DNA from: Mycobacterium dioxanotrophicus
Lineage (GTDB): Bacteria; Actinomycetota; Actinomycetes; Mycobacteriales; Mycobacteriaceae
DNA length: 64,000 nt
Assembly: GCF_002157835.1 (NCBI RefSeq)
Contig: NZ_CP020809.1
Location: 3,534,001-3,598,000, forward strand
Reading direction: 5' to 3'
Part shown: positions 34,962 through 43,178 of the stretch, piece after piece
Layout of the letters: the number at the start of each line of letters is the position of its first letter
Position numbering within the stretch: position 1 is the first letter of the stretch
Position numbers and translations under genes: made by a program
Notes under the pieces: model-generated
What the model was told of the DNA's origin: nothing
The model's input: only the letters and a program-made list of their open reading frames with translations
Database searches by the model: none

Positions 34962-34966
34962 GCCAC
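34962..34966. repeat. Target-site duplication, left copy (element 2)
   Basis: GCCAC directly before the terminal TGT of element 2, repeated at 43024-43028. Confidence 0.9.
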
Positions 34967-35042
34967 TGTCAGTTCTCATCCGATCTGAAGCATTCTCATT
35001 TGATGTGACACATCGGCGCGCCTTTCTCATTTGATCTGATAC
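34967..35042. repeat. Left end of element 2 with three TnsB-type binding sites
   Basis: Three direct copies of TTCTCAT-(CC/TT)-GAT(C/G)TGA start at 34973, 34993 and 35024, ahead of tnsA whose ATG is at 35062. The array overlaps where the tnsA promoter must be, so TnsB probably represses its own operon. Confidence 0.85.
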
Positions 35043-35061
35043 AGCCGGTACCGTTCTGGGC

Positions 35062-35799
35062 ATGTCGATGCTGGCCGGTGATGCTGTTGCCGCGGGCCGG
35101 TGCGATGCGGTGTTTGAGGTAGCCGACGTGGATGGGACTTCCCGTCTTCCATTGGAGTTGGCTCATGGGATCCGGTTCGATGTCGATTGCGAGCCGGTGC
35201 GGTCGTTTCCGTCGTTTCGTGGGCAACGGAATTTTCCTGGGCTGTGGTGGTTCGCGACGACGCGCCGGCACATCGGTTATGAATCGTGGGTTGAGCGGGA
35301 TCAGCTGATGGCATTGGATGCTAATCCTGAAACCGTTGGCGTTGCCTCCCAACCTTTTCGGCTGCGATGGCCCGATGGCCGTCATCATGTGCCCGACTAC
35401 TACGCTCGCAGATCCGACGGCACGGTCGTGATCGTCGATGTTCGTCCCGATGACCGGATTCCTGAGTCTGATGCGGAGTTGTTCGCCCGCTCGGAGGTCG
35501 TGTGCATTGCGGCCGGCTGGCAGTACCGGCGCGTCGGTGTATTGGACCCTGTGCTGGCGGCGAACCTGCGGTGGCTGTCTGGGTACCGGCATCCGAGAGC
35601 GTTGCGACCTGGCGTGGCGGCAGAACTGTTGAGCTGTTTCGCCCGCGAGCAGCCCCTTCTGGAGGGCGCGACGGCGGTGGGCGACCCGCTGGTGGTGCTG
35701 CCTGTGCTGTTCCATCTGCTCTGGCATCGACGCTTGGTGGTCGATCTGTCCCGGACGGTCCTCGACGATCGGACGGCAGTGAGCGCGGCAGCGTTATGA
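35062..35799 (+). CDS. tnsA: TnsA-like endonuclease subunit (element 2), catalytic Lys replaced by Arg
   Basis: A 245-aa TnsA-like protein. The acidic residue is in YESWVERDQL (E74 or E78), the Asp is D112 in HHVPDYYARR, and 16 residues on, where TnsA has Lys, it has R128 (VIVDVRPDD). Element 1 TnsA keeps K133 at the same spacing. The change may weaken 5'-end cleavage and favour cointegrate formation, or Arg may substitute; this is inference. The gene overlaps tnsB by ATGA. Start ATG 35062; ATG 35068 is possible. Confidence 0.8.
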   Translation: MSMLAGDAVAAGRCDAVFEVADVDGTSRLPLELAHGIRFDVDCEPVRSFPSFRGQRNFPGLWWFATTRRHIGYESWVERDQLMALDANPETVGVASQPFRLRWPDGRHHVPDYYARRSDGTVVIVDVRPDDRIPESDAELFARSEVVCIAAGWQYRRVGVLDPVLAANLRWLSGYRHPRALRPGVAAELLSCFAREQPLLEGATAVGDPLVVLPVLFHLLWHRRLVVDLSRTVLDDRTAVSAAAL

Positions 35800-37889
35800 G
35801 TTCGCTTCGAGGCGGTGTGATCCGTGAAGGCGATGAAATCCGTCTAGGTTCACGGGTTTTCACGGTCGCAAGTCTGGCCGGAGGATCGGTACGGCTTGTC
35901 GACGCTGTTGGTGAACGCACAACCGTTCCCCTGTCGATGGTATTGGCCGATTCGACTCTGGAGGTTCTGGCGGGGTCACGACCGGTGCTGTGGTCTGTTG
36001 AGGCGCTCGAAGGTGTCCCCGAGGAGGTCGCTGATCGCGCACGATGGTGGGAGCAGCACATCGTTGAGGTATTGACCGGGCGCCGACCCGAAAGTCCGCC
36101 TGGGCAGCCAATCCGGCCAGAGTTCGATCCGGCGGTCCGATCCCTTCGCCAGAGGGAGCTGACCAAGCTTGAGGAGCTTCGAGCAGCCGGTCACGATCTG
36201 GCGTTGATCACCCTGCAGCGTCAGCGATCTCGCTACGAGGCCAAAGGTCTTCTGGGATTGGTGGACGGCCGCTATCTCGCCAAACGTCCAGTGTTGGGCC
36301 GTGTCGATGAGCGTGTCGTTGCCGTGGTCCGGCGTCTGATCGACAACGAAACTGAGCTATCAACCGGCACGGTGAGCAGACTTCAGCGCAAGCTGGAGAA
36401 GGCGCTGTTGGCCGAATACGGTCCCGACGACGCCCCGAAGGCCCCGTCACAGGCGACCTTCTACCGGCTCGTCAAACGCCTGGAGGAAGGCAAACACACC
36501 TTCGGTTCCGCCCGTACTCGCAGGTCATTGGCCAAGCAACCCGACGGCCCCTTCGGCACGGTAACCGCGGCCCGTCCCGGTGAAATGGTGGAAATCGACT
36601 CCACCCCGCTGGACGTGCGGGTGGTCCTTGACGACGGTGTAGTCGATCGGGTGGAGCTGACCGCCATGGTCGACAACGTCACCCGCTCGATCCCGGCGGC
36701 AGTTCTGCGGCCCACCACCAAGGCCGTCGATGCCGCGCTGCTGTTGGCCAAGGCGCTGACCCCAGAGCCGATGCGCCCGGGTTGGTCCGATGCGTTGCGG
36801 TTGTCACGCTCGGTGTTGCCGCATCGGCGTTTGACCGATATCGATCAACGGCTCGCCGATGCCGCGGCTCGCCCGGTGATCGCTCCCGAGACCATCGTCT
36901 GTGATCACGGGAAAGCGTTTCTCTCCAAGACATTTGAGCAGGCGTGCTGCTCACTGGGCATCAACCTGCAACCCGCTCATCCGGATCAGCCCACCGACAA
37001 ACCGAAGGTGGAACGCACCCTGCAGTCGGTGGGTACATTGTTCGCCCAGTATGTCGCCGGGTATGTCGGTTCCAGCGTGGAACGTCGCGGCAAGAACGCC
37101 GACCAGGACGCAGTGTGGTCGCTGGTGGAACTGCAGGCGTTGCTCGATGAGTGGCTCGTCGCGGTGTGGCAGAACCGTCCCCACGACGGACTACGTGACC
37201 CGGTGACCCCGGGCAAAGCGCTGACGCCGAACGAGAAGTTCGCGGCCCTGGTCGAAGTCGCTGGTTACGTCCCGGTGCCTCTGAGCGCTGATGCTTACAT
37301 CGAGTTGTTGCCCGCGACGTGGCGCACCATCGGCTCAGCGGGTATCCGGGTCAATCACCGGACCTACGATGCCCGGGCATTGAACCCGTACCGGCGAGTC
37401 GACTCTGGGGTTCGTTCCCGCAACGGCCGGTGGGAGGTTCATTACGACCCCTATGACGTCTCTCAGATTTGGGTTCGCAATCACCACGACGACGGTTGGA
37501 TCACCGCGACCTGGACCCACATGCGCACCGCTGCAGTGCCGTTCGGGGACACCGTGTGGAAACAGGCCCAAGCGATCGTCGCCGAAAGGGGCGCAGATCC
37601 GGTGACCGAAGCCGAGATCGCGGCGGCGGCCGACGCCCTGCTGGACCGTGCCGAACGCGGCCCCGACACCCAGCAGGACCCGCCAGCAGCTCGACGCGCA
37701 GCCGCCAGGGCCCGATCCATCCCCGAGCCGTCCTGGCCACACCCCAGTGTCGAGGGCACCAACCAGAACCAGGAACCGTCTGAGGTGAGCACCGACAGGC
37801 CAGCGAACTCCGACGATGACGATCTTGCTGATGTCATCCCGTTGCCGGTGTTCGACGCACGTAAGGAGGCCGAGCAGTGGCATTGGTGA
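35796..37889 (+). CDS. tnsB: TnsB-type DDE transposase (element 2)
   Basis: A 697-aa TnsB-type transposase with catalytic residues D268 (MVEIDSTPLD), D370 (IVCDHGKAF) and E406 (KPKVERTLQS). The N-terminal half carries helix-turn-helix segments (LRAAGHDLALITLQRQRSRY, GTVSRLQRKLEKAL); the C-terminus is acidic and ends EQWHW, unlike the basic tail of the element 1 protein. The ATG lies in an ATGA overlap with tnsA; the longer frame from 35502 is a shadow over tnsA. It overlaps tnsC by 13 nt. Confidence 0.92.
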   Translation: MSSLRGGVIREGDEIRLGSRVFTVASLAGGSVRLVDAVGERTTVPLSMVLADSTLEVLAGSRPVLWSVEALEGVPEEVADRARWWEQHIVEVLTGRRPESPPGQPIRPEFDPAVRSLRQRELTKLEELRAAGHDLALITLQRQRSRYEAKGLLGLVDGRYLAKRPVLGRVDERVVAVVRRLIDNETELSTGTVSRLQRKLEKALLAEYGPDDAPKAPSQATFYRLVKRLEEGKHTFGSARTRRSLAKQPDGPFGTVTAARPGEMVEIDSTPLDVRVVLDDGVVDRVELTAMVDNVTRSIPAAVLRPTTKAVDAALLLAKALTPEPMRPGWSDALRLSRSVLPHRRLTDIDQRLADAAARPVIAPETIVCDHGKAFLSKTFEQACCSLGINLQPAHPDQPTDKPKVERTLQSVGTLFAQYVAGYVGSSVERRGKNADQDAVWSLVELQALLDEWLVAVWQNRPHDGLRDPVTPGKALTPNEKFAALVEVAGYVPVPLSADAYIELLPATWRTIGSAGIRVNHRTYDARALNPYRRVDSGVRSRNGRWEVHYDPYDVSQIWVRNHHDDGWITATWTHMRTAAVPFGDTVWKQAQAIVAERGADPVTEAEIAAAADALLDRAERGPDTQQDPPAARRAAARARSIPEPSWPHPSVEGTNQNQEPSEVSTDRPANSDDDDLADVIPLPVFDARKEAEQWHW

Positions 37890-38889
37890 GTCCGATCAGT
37901 CAACTCGAGGAGCGCCGGCAGCCGACGACAACCCTGGAAGGGTGGCGACGGTTCATTGACGCTGACCGGCCTGAATTCACCTTGCTGCCCGACCAAGACT
38001 GGTCCGATCTCGACGATGCTGATCGGATCGCCTACAACGAGGCCAGGGTGGCCCACCATTCCGAGCTCGTCGTGGTGACCACCTCGGCGATCCAGAAGAT
38101 CACCAACGAGGGTCAGCTGCTCACTTTGCTGAATCAACGCGAGATCGGCGCCCGGCGAGGGCTGATCGTCTCCGGTGGCGCAGCCACCGGAAAGACCACG
38201 GCCATCAAACAACTCGGCCGGTTCCACGAACTTCGGATCCGCACCCGTTACTCGGACAAAACCCGCATCCCTGTCGTCTACGTGACCGCTCCACCGAAGG
38301 CTCAGCACGCAAGCTCGCAATGGAATTCGCCCGCTTCCTCGGGCTTCCACCGGTACGACGGATGAACGTCACCGATATCGCCGACGCGGTGTGCCAAGTG
38401 CTCATCGATGCGCGTACCGACATAGTGGTCGTCGACGAGATCCATAACCTCAATCTCGATACCCGTGCCGGAGAAGAACTTTCCGATCACCTCAAGTACT
38501 TCACCGAACACCTGCCCGCGACCTTCGTCTACGCCGGCATTGACGTCGAACGCTCCGGAGTGTTTACCGGTACTCGCGGCCGCCAGCTTGCCGGGCGCTG
38601 CGGTGTCATCAACACAGCGGCCTTCCCGTATGGGCAGGAGTGGCGGGCTCTGGTCGCCGCGATGGAGGGAACCCTGCGACTGCACCGACACGAGCCGGGC
38701 ACGCTCGTGCGCCAGACGAAACACCTGCACCAGCGCACCGGCGGAATGATCGGAAGCCTCGCCCACCTCATCCGCTCGGCAGCCATCCGGGCAATGCTGG
38801 ACCACACCGAACACATCGACCGCGAGGGCTTGGACAGCGTCCTCATCGACTACGCGGCTCAGGCCTCAGCCCAACGCAGCGCCGGATAG
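37877..38889 (+). pseudogene. tnsC: TnsC-type AAA ATPase (element 2), 1-nt frameshift
   Basis: Starts with GTG 37877 inside the end of tnsB. The first frame has Walker A SGGAATGKTTAIKQ near residue 100 and runs to VVYVTAPPKA; the continuation KLAMEFARFLGLPP with Walker B DIVVVDEIHNL is in the next frame to 38889. Adding one G to AAGGCTCA at 38299-38301 gives PPKGSARKLAMEF and a 337-aa AAA ATPase of normal length. As given the gene is broken; an assembly error is likely because the defect matches three others in the window. Confidence 0.87.
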
Positions 38890-38891
38890 CA

Positions 38892-39754
38892 GTGATCACC
38901 GACTGGCCCCGACTCCCACCACGACCACTTCCGCAGTCAGTCACCGCATTTCGCGATGAGACCGTGTACTCCTTCACCACCCGACTCGCCCACGCCAACA
39001 GAATCCCACCCCAAAGCCTGCGCGACTACGCCGCACGCGAGAGCCATTACGTCGACCCTGAGCGCCTCGCCCGCCTCAGCGGCTACCCACGACATGTCCT
39101 CTGCGCCCGACTGCGGGGCCTGACCGCTGATGAACGTGATCTCACCCGCCAGCGGGCACGTGCCCGCCCGATTTGCCGGTACTGCACAGCACGGCGAGGG
39201 GTGCCCCAGCCGGTCCATTGCTGGTTGCCCGACCACCTCACCGTCTGTCATCGCCACGGCCGCTGGATTGGCCCCTCCGCCCAGCGATGGGACGATCAGA
39301 TGTCACTGAAACACCATCCAGCTGTTGCCCGATCTGCCAGGGCACATCATGCCCTGGCCAAGCGCAATGCCCCCGACATCGTTGAGCTAGCGATCAACGA
39401 CGCATCACGTATAGTGCTGCGGCAGCGCCGATTCCGACGGGATGACGGTCTCGGTGATAGCGCGGCCACCGGTATCGCATTACGGGGCGATGGGCCAGCA
39501 TCTCAACGGTCAACCTGCACATCGCCACCTACGTCGAAACAGTCCGGATGGCCGCAGTCATCATTGACCAGCGGCCAGCATTGTTGAACCGCACCGGCGA
39601 TCCCAGTGTCGCCCGCGTAGCTCTCTTGGCAGCCGCGAACGCAGTGTTCGGCGCCGAGGATGAGACGGCGACCACCGCGGCCCTCGACGGCTGGCTGAAC
39701 AACCAGCAGATCATCCGGAAGTCCCGCGATAAATCAATGATCGTTCATACCTGA
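38892..39754 (+). pseudogene. tniQ: TniQ family protein (element 2), 1-nt frameshift
   Basis: The GTG at 38892 follows the tnsC stop by 2 nt. The N-terminal part reads VITDWPRLPPRPLPQ and has the TniQ zinc set CRYCTARRG...VCHRHGRWI around residues 95-125. After about residue 190 the frame becomes unlike protein; restoring one C in GCCACCGGTATC near 39470 continues with RYRITGRWASISTVN and MAAVIIDQRPALLNRTG to a stop at 39754, giving 287 aa. Target choice would depend on this protein. Confidence 0.8.
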
Positions 39755-39843
39755 TGCAAAAGTCTTTATCTTGCAACCATATTCGTAGGAAAACCCATTG
39801 CCAGCCGACCGTGAGGCATACGTAGATGGAAATACTAGACGAG

Positions 39844-40437
39844 CTAGAAAGCTAGGCCGCCGATCAGGATGACAATACCCAGTCCGATCAGAACAATCGG
39901 GAACAGGATGTGTTCCCATCGTTCGAGGATCTCCGCGATCGGGCGGCGGGTGGCAACATATCTGGCGATGACCACCAGCACCCCGACGAGAAGAAGGAAG
40001 ACGACGCAGTAGGCCACGACGGCTGCGTGTCCGACGCTGAGGAAGACCGGGACGTAGACGCCGACGTTGTCGCCGCCGTTGGCGAAGGTCACGCCAGCGA
40101 CCGCCCAGACGCTGACGGTCTTGCCCGCAACCTTCGCGTCACCATCATCGTCACCGTTTCCGCGCCAGGCTTGCCAAGCCGCCTTCAGTCCCAGGGCGAG
40201 GGGGATGAGTCCGAAGAACGGGATGACGTCGGGCGGCAGGAATGCGCCCGCACCTAGGGTCACGAGGACGGCGGCGCCGAGAATTCCAGCGAATCCCAGG
40301 TATTGGCCGGCGGTGATCCGGGAGGTGGTCCCGCGTTGTCCTGCGCCGCGGGCGAAGAACAGTGAAAGCACGATGATGTCGTCGATGTTGGTGACGATGA
40401 ACAGCCCGATCGCGGGCAGAACCGACGACAGGATCAT
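39844..40437 (-). CDS. CadD-type cadmium resistance transporter
   Basis: A 197-aa membrane protein of the CadD branch (LysE-like superfamily) with about six helices. The signature TNIDDIIVLSLFFARG near residue 15 and FANGGDNVGVYVPVF near 115 are present. Such proteins give modest Cd(II) resistance by efflux or sequestration. It begins 19 nt after the P1B ATPase stop, so it is the third gene of the arsR-ATPase-cadD operon. The ATG at 40437 is chosen because the family N-terminus begins there. Confidence 0.87.
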   Translation of the reverse strand: MILSSVLPAIGLFIVTNIDDIIVLSLFFARGAGQRGTTSRITAGQYLGFAGILGAAVLVTLGAGAFLPPDVIPFFGLIPLALGLKAAWQAWRGNGDDDGDAKVAGKTVSVWAVAGVTFANGGDNVGVYVPVFLSVGHAAVVAYCVVFLLLVGVLVVIARYVATRRPIAEILERWEHILFPIVLIGLGIVILIGGLAF

Positions 40438-40456
40438 GGGTGTGTGCCATCGGTGG

Positions 40457-42420
40457 TCACGACGGGGCACCCACTGCGGTCGCGGTGGCTAGGTTGGTTG
40501 ACCGCTGTGCGGTGAGTGCGGTCAGTGCTGTGGTGCGGCCGGCGCGCACACCGTTGGCGATGACCACGATTTCGGCGAGTTCATGGACGAGCACGACGGC
40601 GGCCAACCCGAGCACCCCGAACAAAGCCAGCGGCATCAGCACAATGATCAGTCCGAGGGATAGGCCGACGTTTTGCAGCATGATCCGTCGGGCGCGGCGG
40701 GCATGGGTGAATGTTTGTGGCAGGTGGCGTAGGTCTTCACCCATGAGTGCGACGTCGGCGGTTTCGATGGCGACGTCGGTGCCCATGGCGCCCATCGCGA
40801 TGCCGAGGTCGGCGGTAGCCAGTGCGGGGGCGTCGTTGACGCCATCGCCGACCATCGCGGTGGGGCGCTGGGTGCGGAGCTGTTCGATCAGTCGGGCTTT
40901 GTCTTCGGGGCGCAGATCGGCGTGCACGGTGTCGATGCCGACTTCGCGGGCCAGGGCGGCCGCGGTGGCGTGGTTGTCGCCGGTGAGCATCGCCACCTGG
41001 TAGCCGTCGCGGCGCAGCTGGGTGATGACTTCGGTTGCCTCGGGCCGCAATTCGTCACGCACGGCGATGGCACCGATCACCTGTCCGTTGTCTTCGACCA
41101 GGACGGCGGTGGCTCCGGCCTGCTGCATCCGGGTGACCTCGGCGGTGAGCGGACCTCGGTCGAGCCAGCCGGGCGGCCCAGCCGGATGCGGTGCCCGTCG
41201 CGGTGGCCGGTGAGTCCGGCGCCGGTGACTGCCTCGACGTCGGCGGCGGGGGTGACGGTGCCGGCGGCGGCCAGGATCGCCGCGGCCAGGGGGTGTTCAC
41301 TGCGGGCCTCTACGGCGGCCGCGAGGTCCAGGACGTGCTCGGGGGTGACGTCGGGGGTGGTGGCCACCTCGATGACGGTGGGCCGGTTGGCGGTGAGGGT
41401 ACCGGTCTTATCCAGGGCGACCCCACGGATCCTGCCCAGCGCTTCCAGCGCGGCGCCACCTTTGACCAGGGCGCCCAGCTTGCTGGCGGCGCCGATGGCG
41501 GCGACGACCGTGACCGGTACCGAAATCGCCAGAGCACAGGGCGAGGCGGCGACCAGCACCACCAGAGCGCGTTCGATCCAGGTGGCGGGGTCACCGAGCA
41601 GGCTCCCCGCGACGGCGATCAGGGCGGCGGCGATCATCACGGCGGGGACCAGGGGTTTGGCGATGCGGTCAGCCAAACGTTGGGCGGCGCCCTTGCGGGA
41701 CTGCTCGGCTTCCACGATGCGCACGATGCGGGCCAGGGAATTGTCCTCGGCGGTGGTGCTGACTTCTACTTCGAGGGCGCCGGCTCCGTTGATCGACCCG
41801 GCGAACACCTCATCACCGGGGCCGGCTTCAACGGGCACTGATTCGCCGGTGATGGCCGAGAGGTCCAGGGCGGTGCGGCCCCGGGTGATGATGCCGTCAG
41901 TGGCGACTCGTTCTCCGGGTTTGACGACCATGAGGTCACCGATGCGCAATTCTGTTGGCGCGATGGTTGTTTCGGTGCCGTCGCGGCGAACGGTGGCCTC
42001 ATCGGGCACCAGCGACAGTAGTGCGCGCAGTCCGCGGCGGGTGCGGGCCAGCGAGTATTCCTCCAGGCCTTCGCTGATGGAGAACAGGAACGCCAGCATC
42101 GCGGCCTCACCGACCTCGCCGAGCAGCACCGCGCCCACGGCGGCGATGGTCATCAGCGTGCCGACCCGATCTTGCCTTGGCCAGCCGCCCAGGGTGGACG
42201 GCACGAAGGTATAGGCGCCGGCCAGCAGCGCCGCTGCCTCCAACGTGAGCACCACCGGGTCGGCGGCGCCGACCAGGTTGGCGATCAACGCCGCCAGCAG
42301 CAGTACCCCGGAGAGCGCGGCGAACTGCAATTCTGTGATCTGCCAGAGCCGTTCGGGTTCACGCTCCTGCTCCTCGGCGCTGCGGGGTTCGTCGCTGCCG
42401 CAGCCACAGGCATCGCTCAT
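40457..42420 (-). pseudogene. Heavy-metal P1B-type ATPase, 1-nt frameshift
   Basis: The N-terminal frame (42420 down to about 41174) starts MSDACGCGSDEP and has TGESVPVEAG, the membrane motif AASPCALAISVPV and the phosphorylation site ALDKTGTLTANRP. The C-terminal frame has AMLTGDNHATA, MVGDGVNDAPALATADLG and VHELAEIVVIAN. Adding one G to CGCCCGGCTGG near 41170 restores 654 aa. The SPC (not CPC) motif suggests the P1B-4 group, but the final helix has HELAE in place of HEGG, so metal choice is uncertain; its partners suggest Cd or Pb. Start overlaps the arsR stop (ATGA). Confidence 0.85.
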
Positions 42421-42806
42421 TGCCGCGTCTCCTCGGTGTCGATCGCCGCACCCCGGGCGCCGGTTCCATAGGTGGGACACAACGCCACCGCGTTGCCGGT
42501 GGCCGCCAGCAGCGTTTCCGCCGCAGCGAGCACGTCCAGCAGCTCGGGGCGAGACAAGGAATAGAACACCTGACGGCCTTCTGGGCGGCCGGTGACCAGC
42601 CCACAGTCCCGCAGGCACGCCACGTGCGCGGAGACGGTGGATTGCGCCAACCCCAGCTCACCGATCAGATCGACAACTCGCGCCTCCCCGTCAGCCAGGC
42701 GGCGCACGATCGTCAACCGCGTCGCATCGGAGAGACTGTGGAACAGTGCCACCGCGGCATCGAGGTCGGACGTGTTGCCGGCCAGGCAGGTGTCCCGCTT
42801 ATTCAT
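42417..42806 (-). CDS. ArsR/SmtB family metal-sensing repressor, CmtR-like
   Basis: A 129-aa winged-helix repressor. VVDLIGELGLAQSTVSAHVACLRDCGLV is the recognition region. Cys64 and Cys68 in HVACLRDCG and Cys110 in ALCPTYG reproduce the spacing of the Cd/Pb site of M. tuberculosis CmtR (Cys57, Cys61, Cys102), where metal binding in the DNA-reading helix releases DNA. It should repress the arsR-ATPase-cadD operon. ATG 42806 is used; GTG 42812 is possible. No ribosome site is visible, so the mRNA may be leaderless. Confidence 0.87.
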   Translation of the reverse strand: MNKRDTCLAGNTSDLDAAVALFHSLSDATRLTIVRRLADGEARVVDLIGELGLAQSTVSAHVACLRDCGLVTGRPEGRQVFYSLSRPELLDVLAAAETLLAATGNAVALCPTYGTGARGAAIDTEETRQ

Positions 42807-42816
42807 CGTCACACAA

Positions 42817-42831
42817 CGATGATAACCATCG
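42817..42831. promoter_or_regulatory. Candidate ArsR operator
   Basis: CGATG-ATAAC-CATCG is a 5-5-5 inverted repeat 11 bp upstream of the arsR start, in the place expected for autoregulation. It is shorter than classical 12-2-12 ArsR sites, so this is tentative. Confidence 0.4.
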
Positions 42832-42918
42832 AAGCCGATTTAGCGAAAGGGGCGCATTCGTGACAGCCATTCTCGGAGCTGCTCCCGGTCGCGGCGAGCG
42901 TCGCAGACGAATTCGGTC

Positions 42919-43023
42919 GTGCATCAGATCGGCTGATAAAGCTGGTCAAGTGGAATTCTCATCCGATCTGATACACCGCAGTTCAGCTCACTGGTCCTGT
43001 GTCAGATCAAATGAGAACGGACA
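42919..43023. repeat. Right end of element 2 with TnsB-type sites
   Basis: The terminal site (GTGTCAGATCAAATGAGAA at 42999-43017) faces inward; a second full copy TTCTCATCCGATCTGATAC at 42956-42974 is in the opposite orientation, and a partial copy GTGCATCAGATCGG is at 42919-42932. The inverted inner copy is unlike the all-direct left end and may be functional asymmetry. Confidence 0.75.
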
Positions 43024-43028
43024 GCCAC
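43024..43028. repeat. Target-site duplication, right copy (element 2)
   Basis: GCCAC, identical to 34962-34966, directly after the terminal ACA of element 2. Confidence 0.9.
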
Positions 43029-43178
43029 GTTGAGTCCGGTTGCCGAGATCTTCGACGATCGCACGTCACAGAGCCCCTGCGCCCGTGATACTGGGCACGA
43101 ACACCATCGAGTACCTAGTGCGCTGTCCACGCTCGAAGGTGGCCAGTCCGGCGGCGCACGGGGAAAGGACAAAGACCC

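Larger units (their letters stand above)
34162..34966. other. Host spacer between the two transposons
   Basis: 805 bp of host DNA that holds the dif-like site (34209-34236) and no convincing intact gene. An open plus-strand frame from about 34215 to a TAG at 34458-34460 has protein-like content near its end (VVILGGDHNPYAALDRRHP) but no ATG and no useful GTG upstream, so it is at best a gene remnant. A 17-bp palindrome TTCGTCAC-A-GTGACGAA lies at 34558-34574. The last five bases, GCCAC, are the left target duplication of element 2. Composition is closer to intergenic than coding DNA. Confidence 0.55.
34967..43023 (+). mobile_element. Tn7/Tn5053-like transposon, element 2 (tnsABC-tniQ with metal-resistance cargo)
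   Basis: A complete element of 8,057 bp with terminal inverted repeats TGTCAGTTCTCATCCGATCT (left) and TGTCCGTTCTCATTTGATCT (right, read inward), both continuing GA. Internal copies of TTCTCAT(TT/CC)GATCTGA occur at both ends. The flanking duplication is GCCAC. Genes are tnsA-tnsB-tnsC-tniQ on the plus strand, then a cadD, P1B ATPase and ArsR operon on the minus strand. End sequences and proteins differ from element 1, so the two inserted independently. Single-base frameshifts in tnsC and tniQ would block movement if real. Confidence 0.93.

Noticed and set aside
35502..35795. Longer N-terminus for element 2 TnsB
   Set aside because: These 98 codons are an out-of-frame reading of tnsA; the ATGA overlap at 35796 is the natural start.
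25656..43023. Reading both elements as one composite transposon
   Set aside because: Each has its own matched ends and its own 5-bp duplication, and the ends differ in sequence.
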